A stretch of DNA of 10,607 nt, from NCBI GenBank assembly GCA_023269645.1, contig JAHFPR010000053.1:1-10607 (forward strand), read 5' to 3'. The position numbers and the translations under genes were made by a program. Of the stretch, positions 6,331 to 10,607 are shown one piece after another (position 1 is the first letter of the stretch; the number at the start of each line of letters is the position of its first letter). Under the pieces are notes generated by a model that did not search any database, had not been told where the DNA came from, and worked only from the letters and a program-made list of their open reading frames with translations. The DNA comes from Alphaproteobacteria bacterium. GTDB lineage: Bacteria; Pseudomonadota; Alphaproteobacteria; Rickettsiales; UBA8987.

Positions 6331-8600
6331 TGCGTACTTCCACGGCACTGAAATATGCGGGTCTGATGGCCGCAATCCTCCCCGCCACCACCCTCACCAC
6401 CAGCATTCCCGATGCGAACGCGCGGCAACGCTCCCTCGTCAAGCATCCGGAAAGCTACGCCACCGGGCAGACGGGGGTAAAACCTCCGAAATCCACTGGT
6501 GAAGCCACGCCGCAGCCTGATGCAGCACCCACACCCAAAGCGGCAGAAGTGGAAGCGGATGAAATGCAATACCGGGAAGCGGATGCCATCGTCATCGCCA
6601 AAGGCAATGCCACCATCCATTATGATGACCGCACCCTGCTCGCCGACGAAGTCACCTATAACCAGAACACCCGGCTTATCACGGCAAGCGGCACAGTGAA
6701 TCTGAAAGACGCGCCTGGTAATTCCTTCTTCGCTGATCACCTTTCCGTCAATGATCAGCTCACCGCCGGGGAATTCACCCATATGAACGGCAAGCTGGCT
6801 GATGGCGCGCTGATCGCCGCTGATAAGGGCATCCGCCAGAGCAAGGATGTCACCGTGCTGGAGAACGCCGTTTATTCCCCTTGCTCCGTCTGCCCGCGCG
6901 AGCATAACGGAAAGGCACTGTGGGCAGTGGCCGCAGATAAAGTCACCCTTGATGATGCGGAGAAGCGCGTCACGTATAACCACGCCACGTTCAATGTGTA
7001 TGGCATTCCGGTGATGTATACGCCGTATTTCTCCCACTATATGCCCGGCTCCGGAAGGCAAAGCGGCTTCCTGATCCCGACCTACAGTCACATCAGCACA
7101 CTGGGCAGCACAGTTTCCATGCCGGTCTACCTCAACCTTGCGCCGAATATGGATGCCACCCTCACGCCCATCCTCACCAGCAACGAGGGCCATATCCTGA
7201 GCGGGGATTTCAGGCGGCTTACCTCCAACGGCGCATTTGAACTGGGCGGCAGCATCACCAATCCGGTGGAACTTAACGGCGCGGGGCAGCACATCAACGG
7301 CCACGAGCTGCGCGGGCACGTGGAGGGCGCGGGACTGTTCCACCTGAATGATTTATGGAGCTGGGGGTTCGATGGCAAGCGCGCCTCGGACGATACCTAC
7401 CTCCAACGCTACAAATTCGGCGATGAAACCGTGCTCACCTCCCGCGCGTTCGCGCAGAAACTCGAAGGCAATAACTACCTCGGCGCACAGACGATTTCCT
7501 TCCAGGGGTTGACCGCCTCCAGCAATGCGGCCACCTCGCCGCTTATCCTGCCGCTGCTCAGCGCGCATTATGAAAAGCCCACGGAATTCCACAACTCCCG
7601 CATTACACTGGAGAGCAACGCAATGGCACTCTCCCGCGATGTGGGGGTGGATAGCCGCCGCTTCTCCAGCACACTCGGCTGGGTGATGCCATATGTATCA
7701 GAAGGCGGGCATTTGTTTACGCTCAAAACAAGCCTGCGCGGGGATGTCTATTCCGTTTCCAATGTGGTGACTCCCGGCGGCACGGTAGAGGATGGTGGTG
7801 TCGGTCGGGCGATTCCGGAAGCGCAGCTTAACTGGAGCTTCCCCCTCGCGCGTTCGATTGAAAGTGCACGGGTGTTCATCGAACCGCTGGCGGATTTTAT
7901 CGCCAGCCCGAACGGTGGCAACCCGGATAAAATCCCGAACGAGGACAGCCAGCAGACCGAGCTTTCAGACATCAACCTGTTCAGCAATAACCACTATACG
8001 GGGCTGGATCGGGTGGAGGGCGGCTTGCGCACTAACTATGGCTTCCGGGGAGGCGTGAACCACACGCTGGGCGCGGTGGATTTCCTGCTGGGACAGAGCT
8101 ACCGCACCAAAGAAGATAAGAATTTCACCCCTGAAACCGGGCTTTCCCAGCAATTCTCCGATTACGCAGGGCGGGTTTCGGTGAAAAAGAGCCATGCTGC
8201 GGTTACCTACCGTTTCCGCGCGGATAAGGAAAATTTCACCCTCCACCACAATGAAATTGACCTCAACATCAATTACGACAGGGTTTCGGCGGGCATAGGT
8301 TACGTGGCCGTGAATGAGAACAATAACAATTTCAATAGCAAGGAAGCTACGGGCAATCTGCGCCTGAAACTTGTGGATGGATGGTCGTTCACCACCAGTG
8401 GTCGCCGCAACCTCAAGGATTCCACGGGTCTGACCGGCAGACCGGATGGGCAGTGGATTTCTGCCGATGCCGGGCTGGTATTCGAGAATGAATGCCTGAA
8501 CCTCGCCACGGGCATCCGCCGCGATTTCCTGACTGACCGCGACATCCTGCCCAATACCAGCTATATGATCCGCCTCTCCCTGAAAAATATTGGAATGTAA
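6330..8600 (+). CDS. lptD: LPS assembly outer-membrane protein LptD
   Basis: LptD is the beta-barrel that, with lipoprotein LptE as plug, inserts lipopolysaccharide into the outer leaflet of the outer membrane. The 756-residue product begins with a signal-like segment ending SIPDANA (about 25-31), then a Pro/Thr-rich linker (about 50-72). The LptA/OstA-like jellyroll follows at about 73-200 (VEADEMQYREADAIVIAKGN, VTYNQNTRLITASGTV), then a large beta-barrel ending LSLKNIGM. Only three cysteines are seen: C185 and C188 (SPCSVCP) and C722 (ENEC). E. coli uses four, with two long-range disulfides, so the pairing here must differ. The ATG at 6330 overlaps the lptG TGA, and GAGG precedes it. A TTG at 6327 would add one residue. 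It follows lptFG, so inner- and outer-membrane ends of LPS transport are co-transcribed. Confidence 0.94.
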   Translation: MRTSTALKYAGLMAAILPATTLTTSIPDANARQRSLVKHPESYATGQTGVKPPKSTGEATPQPDAAPTPKAAEVEADEMQYREADAIVIAKGNATIHYDDRTLLADEVTYNQNTRLITASGTVNLKDAPGNSFFADHLSVNDQLTAGEFTHMNGKLADGALIAADKGIRQSKDVTVLENAVYSPCSVCPREHNGKALWAVAADKVTLDDAEKRVTYNHATFNVYGIPVMYTPYFSHYMPGSGRQSGFLIPTYSHISTLGSTVSMPVYLNLAPNMDATLTPILTSNEGHILSGDFRRLTSNGAFELGGSITNPVELNGAGQHINGHELRGHVEGAGLFHLNDLWSWGFDGKRASDDTYLQRYKFGDETVLTSRAFAQKLEGNNYLGAQTISFQGLTASSNAATSPLILPLLSAHYEKPTEFHNSRITLESNAMALSRDVGVDSRRFSSTLGWVMPYVSEGGHLFTLKTSLRGDVYSVSNVVTPGGTVEDGGVGRAIPEAQLNWSFPLARSIESARVFIEPLADFIASPNGGNPDKIPNEDSQQTELSDINLFSNNHYTGLDRVEGGLRTNYGFRGGVNHTLGAVDFLLGQSYRTKEDKNFTPETGLSQQFSDYAGRVSVKKSHAAVTYRFRADKENFTLHHNEIDLNINYDRVSAGIGYVAVNENNNNFNSKEATGNLRLKLVDGWSFTTSGRRNLKDSTGLTGRPDGQWISADAGLVFENECLNLATGIRRDFLTDRDILPNTSYMIRLSLKNIGM

Positions 8601-8620
8601 ATCGAACCGTAACGGGAATC

Positions 8621-9571
8621 ATGCGCACCGTTATTTTGCTTTTTCTATTGCTCTGCATCGCCTTGCTGCCTTCCGGCGCGGGTGCGCAGAACGTGTCTAT
8701 CGACGCCGTGGTCAACGGCGAAGCGGTCACCACGCTCGCACTGCAGGATCGTGTATCCCTGATGCTCCGGACTTCCGGCATCAAGGATTCTCCGGAAATT
8801 CGCCAACGCATCAAGGGGCAGGCACTGCAGATGCTCGTCAACGAAATGCTGGAGCACCAGGAAGCCGACAATCTCGGCATCACCCTGGCCAAGCGCGACC
8901 TGGCATATGCCGTGGCGGAACTGGAAAAGCGCAACCATCTTCCGCCCGGCGGCCTGCGCAAATTCCTGAAACAGCATGGCGTGGAAGAACACGCCTTCTC
9001 CTCGCAGCTTAAAGCACAGGTGCTCTGGAAAAAAGTGCTGGTGCGCAAGGTGCAGCCGAGGATTACGGTCAGCGATTCCGAAGTGCAGGAAATGATGGCA
9101 CGGCAATCTCCCGGCGGAAAGGCCGCTTCGGAAATCTATCTTTCCGAAATCGTGCTGCCTGTCCTGCAGGGACAGCAGAAGGAAACCGAGAGCCTGGCCA
9201 ACCAGCTTGTGGAGGAAATTCGCGGCGGAAAAAGTTTCGCCGACATCGCACAGCAATTTTCCAGCGGCAGCACGGCGGCAAAGGGTGGCGTAGTCGGCTG
9301 GATAAAAGAAGATCAGCTTCGTGGCGCGCTGCGTGAAGCCGTGAAAAAGGCAGAAGCGAACAGCGTTCTGCCGCCCATCCGCACGGAGGAAGGCTACCAT
9401 ATCGTCAGCATCGGGGATCGCCGCAGTCGCGCCACCGGCAACAGCGATACCGCCGAAAAAATCACCCCGGACATCGCCCGCGAGATGCTCGCAATGGAAA
9501 AAATCGACCTGGAAGCCAAGCGTTACCTGAAACAGTTGCGGGATAACGGTTTCATTGAAATAAGGCTGTAG
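8621..9571 (+). CDS. surA: Periplasmic chaperone SurA, parvulin-type
   Basis: SurA binds unfolded outer-membrane proteins in the periplasm and helps deliver them to the BAM complex; LptD is a known client in E. coli. The 316-residue product has a signal peptide (residues 1-22, ending GAGA before QNVSI). A SurA N-terminal chaperone domain follows (about 25-150), starting with AVVNGEAVTTLALQDRVSLM. A single parvulin peptidyl-prolyl isomerase domain spans about 168-265 (SEIVLP, AQQFSSG, KGGVVGWI, EEGYHIVSI), and a C-terminal helix completes the chaperone module. E. coli SurA has two parvulin domains and about 430 residues; a single one is common in alphaproteobacterial homologues. The start lies 20 bases after lptD, with GGGA close upstream. 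Its TAG overlaps the rsmA GTG by one base. Confidence 0.9.
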   Translation: MRTVILLFLLLCIALLPSGAGAQNVSIDAVVNGEAVTTLALQDRVSLMLRTSGIKDSPEIRQRIKGQALQMLVNEMLEHQEADNLGITLAKRDLAYAVAELEKRNHLPPGGLRKFLKQHGVEEHAFSSQLKAQVLWKKVLVRKVQPRITVSDSEVQEMMARQSPGGKAASEIYLSEIVLPVLQGQQKETESLANQLVEEIRGGKSFADIAQQFSSGSTAAKGGVVGWIKEDQLRGALREAVKKAEANSVLPPIRTEEGYHIVSIGDRRSRATGNSDTAEKITPDIAREMLAMEKIDLEAKRYLKQLRDNGFIEIRL

Positions 9572-10443
9572 TGAATATCCCCCTGAAAGAAGCCATCGCC
9601 GCCCTTCCGCCGCTGAAGGAAAGCCTCCGCAGGCATGGCATCATCACCAAGAAATCGCTCGGCCAGCATTTCCTGTTCGATCTCAACCTCACTGATAAAA
9701 TCGCCCGCAGTGCTGGGAATGTATCGCACGCCACGGTGCTGGAAATCGGCCCCGGCCCCGGAGGCCTCACGCGCTCCCTGCTTTCCTGCGGGGCGGCGCG
9801 CGTGGTGGCGGTGGAGCGCGATGCCGCCTGTATGCCGATATTGCACGAACTGGAAGCCGTCGCCGGGGAACGTCTACGCATCGTGGAGACCGACGCGCTT
9901 GCGCTGGATGAACGCGCCATGTTCCGGGAACTCGGCATCACGCCCGGCGATCTCCGCATTATCGCCAACCTGCCCTACAACATCGGAACCGAGTTGCTGT
10001 TCAAATGGCTGGAGCAGCCGGAACTGTTCAGCACCATGATCCTCATGTTCCAGAAAGAAGTGGCGGATCGCATCGTCGCCGTGCCGGGATGCAAGGATTA
10101 TGGCCGCCTCGCCGTGATGACCCAGTGGCACTATGCCGCCGAAAAACTGTTCGATATTCCGCCGGAAGCGTTCTTCCCGCCGCCGAAAGTGCATTCCTCC
10201 GTGGTGATGCTGACTCGCCGCCCCGCGCCGCTGGCGGAAGCGAACCGGGAAGTGCTTTCGCGCGTGGTGAAGGCCGCGTTCGGCCAGCGTCGGAAGATGC
10301 TGCGCGCCAGCCTCCGGCAGATCAGCGATCATCCCATTGCGTTGCTGGAGCAGGCGGGGATAGACCCCACGCTGAGGCCGGAAGATATTGATATTCAGGC
10401 GTTCTGTTCGCTGGCGCGGGTGGTGGCTACTCTGTCATCCTGA
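9571..10443 (+). CDS. rsmA: 16S rRNA (adenine1518/1519-N6)-dimethyltransferase
   Basis: RsmA (KsgA) uses S-adenosylmethionine to dimethylate two adjacent adenines near the 3' end of 16S rRNA, late in small-subunit assembly. The 290-residue product carries LGQHFL (30-35), the SAM-binding motif EIGPGPGGLT (58-67), VERD (81-84), the catalytic NLPYNIGT (133-140), and FPPPKVHSS (202-210) with AFGQRRKMLR (236-245) in the C-terminal RNA-binding part. All motifs are intact. The start is GTG at 9571, overlapping the surA TAG by one base, with AAGG (9562-9565) five bases upstream. It is the last gene of the rightward operon. Its last 49 bases overlap a convergent small ORF. Confidence 0.96.
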   Translation: MNIPLKEAIAALPPLKESLRRHGIITKKSLGQHFLFDLNLTDKIARSAGNVSHATVLEIGPGPGGLTRSLLSCGAARVVAVERDAACMPILHELEAVAGERLRIVETDALALDERAMFRELGITPGDLRIIANLPYNIGTELLFKWLEQPELFSTMILMFQKEVADRIVAVPGCKDYGRLAVMTQWHYAAEKLFDIPPEAFFPPPKVHSSVVMLTRRPAPLAEANREVLSRVVKAAFGQRRKMLRASLRQISDHPIALLEQAGIDPTLRPEDIDIQAFCSLARVVATLSS

Positions 10444-10607
10444 TTAGCCAGCGCACCCGTCGCCGTCAGCGCAAGAAACAGTGAGGCGATCCACCAGTTC
10501 TGCCACACGCCGAACGCTGTCATCCCTATCGTGAGGTAGGCCACCAGCAACGCCATCCACACCGCCTGCCGGGTGGGTGAGAGGCCGCTCTGCAGCACCC
10601 CTTTCAT
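10395..10607 (-). CDS. Small two-helix membrane protein, unrecognised (possibly partial)
   Basis: Seventy residues are visible, with hydrophobic segments at about 15-34 and 38-54 and a polar C-terminus (NQDDRVATTRASEQNA). An ATG lies exactly at the window edge, so the true start and any Shine-Dalgarno sequence are out of view and the gene may be longer. It runs leftward against rsmA and its 3' end overlaps the end of rsmA by 49 bases. Membrane-like composition in a GC-rich strand opposite little other coding sequence (10444-10607) supports a real gene, but no family was recognised. Confidence 0.55.
   Translation of the reverse strand: MKGVLQSGLSPTRQAVWMALLVAYLTIGMTAFGVWQNWWIASLFLALTATGALANQDDRVATTRASEQNA

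Noticed and set aside
5913..7343. A long open frame on the minus strand opposite lptG and lptD, with the potential to encode about 476 residues
   Set aside because: It is antisense to two clearly recognised genes, shows no known motifs, has low-complexity Gly/Arg/His-rich composition and is explained by the GC-rich codon use of the real genes.
10444..10607. A terminator after rsmA
   Set aside because: No GC-rich hairpin followed by a T run could be found just beyond the rsmA stop codon.

Overview
The window looks like chromosomal DNA of an alphaproteobacterium with fairly high GC content. The evidence is the outer-membrane assembly block lptF-lptG-lptD-surA-rsmA, transcribed divergently from pepA and holC, with protein sequences of alphaproteobacterial character. 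Short palindromic repeats of the 'GTCATTCCAGC...GCTGGAATCCA' type also occur; these are common in several alphaproteobacterial lineages. I cannot name a genus from the sequence alone.

Left edge (1-300): the first 19 codons of a leftward gene with a perfect Shine-Dalgarno sequence, possibly an IS5-like transposase. It is followed by an AT-rich spacer with overlapping inverted repeats and then a decayed second copy of the 3' end of holC. Leftward operon (297-3828, minus strand): pepA (leucyl aminopeptidase), a RimK-like ATP-grasp ligase, holC (DNA polymerase III chi) and a seven-helix membrane protein with two PQ-loop-like halves. The last three genes are joined by 4-base stop/start overlaps, so they are probably translated as a coupled set. 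The gap between pepA and the ligase is almost entirely a doublet of palindromic repeats, which also supplies the ligase's Shine-Dalgarno sequence.

Divergent spacer (3829-4036): a second palindromic-repeat doublet (3859-3953) and a good sigma70-type promoter pointing right. Rightward operon (4037-10443): lptF, lptG, lptD, surA and rsmA, tightly packed, with one-base overlaps at three of the four junctions. LptF and LptG are the permease subunits that extract lipopolysaccharide from the inner membrane. LptD is the outer-membrane translocon that receives it. SurA is the periplasmic chaperone that helps fold beta-barrels such as LptD, and RsmA is the 16S rRNA dimethyltransferase commonly co-transcribed with surA. 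The pdxA gene that often lies between surA and rsmA is absent. At the right edge a small leftward two-helix membrane ORF overlaps the end of rsmA.

Most of the window is ordinary housekeeping sequence. The parts worth a second look are the duplicated holC tail flanking the membrane-protein gene, the repeat doublet that may control translation of the ATP-grasp ligase, and the ligase and membrane protein as accessory partners of pepA and holC. I see no convincing sign of a new defence or mobile system.
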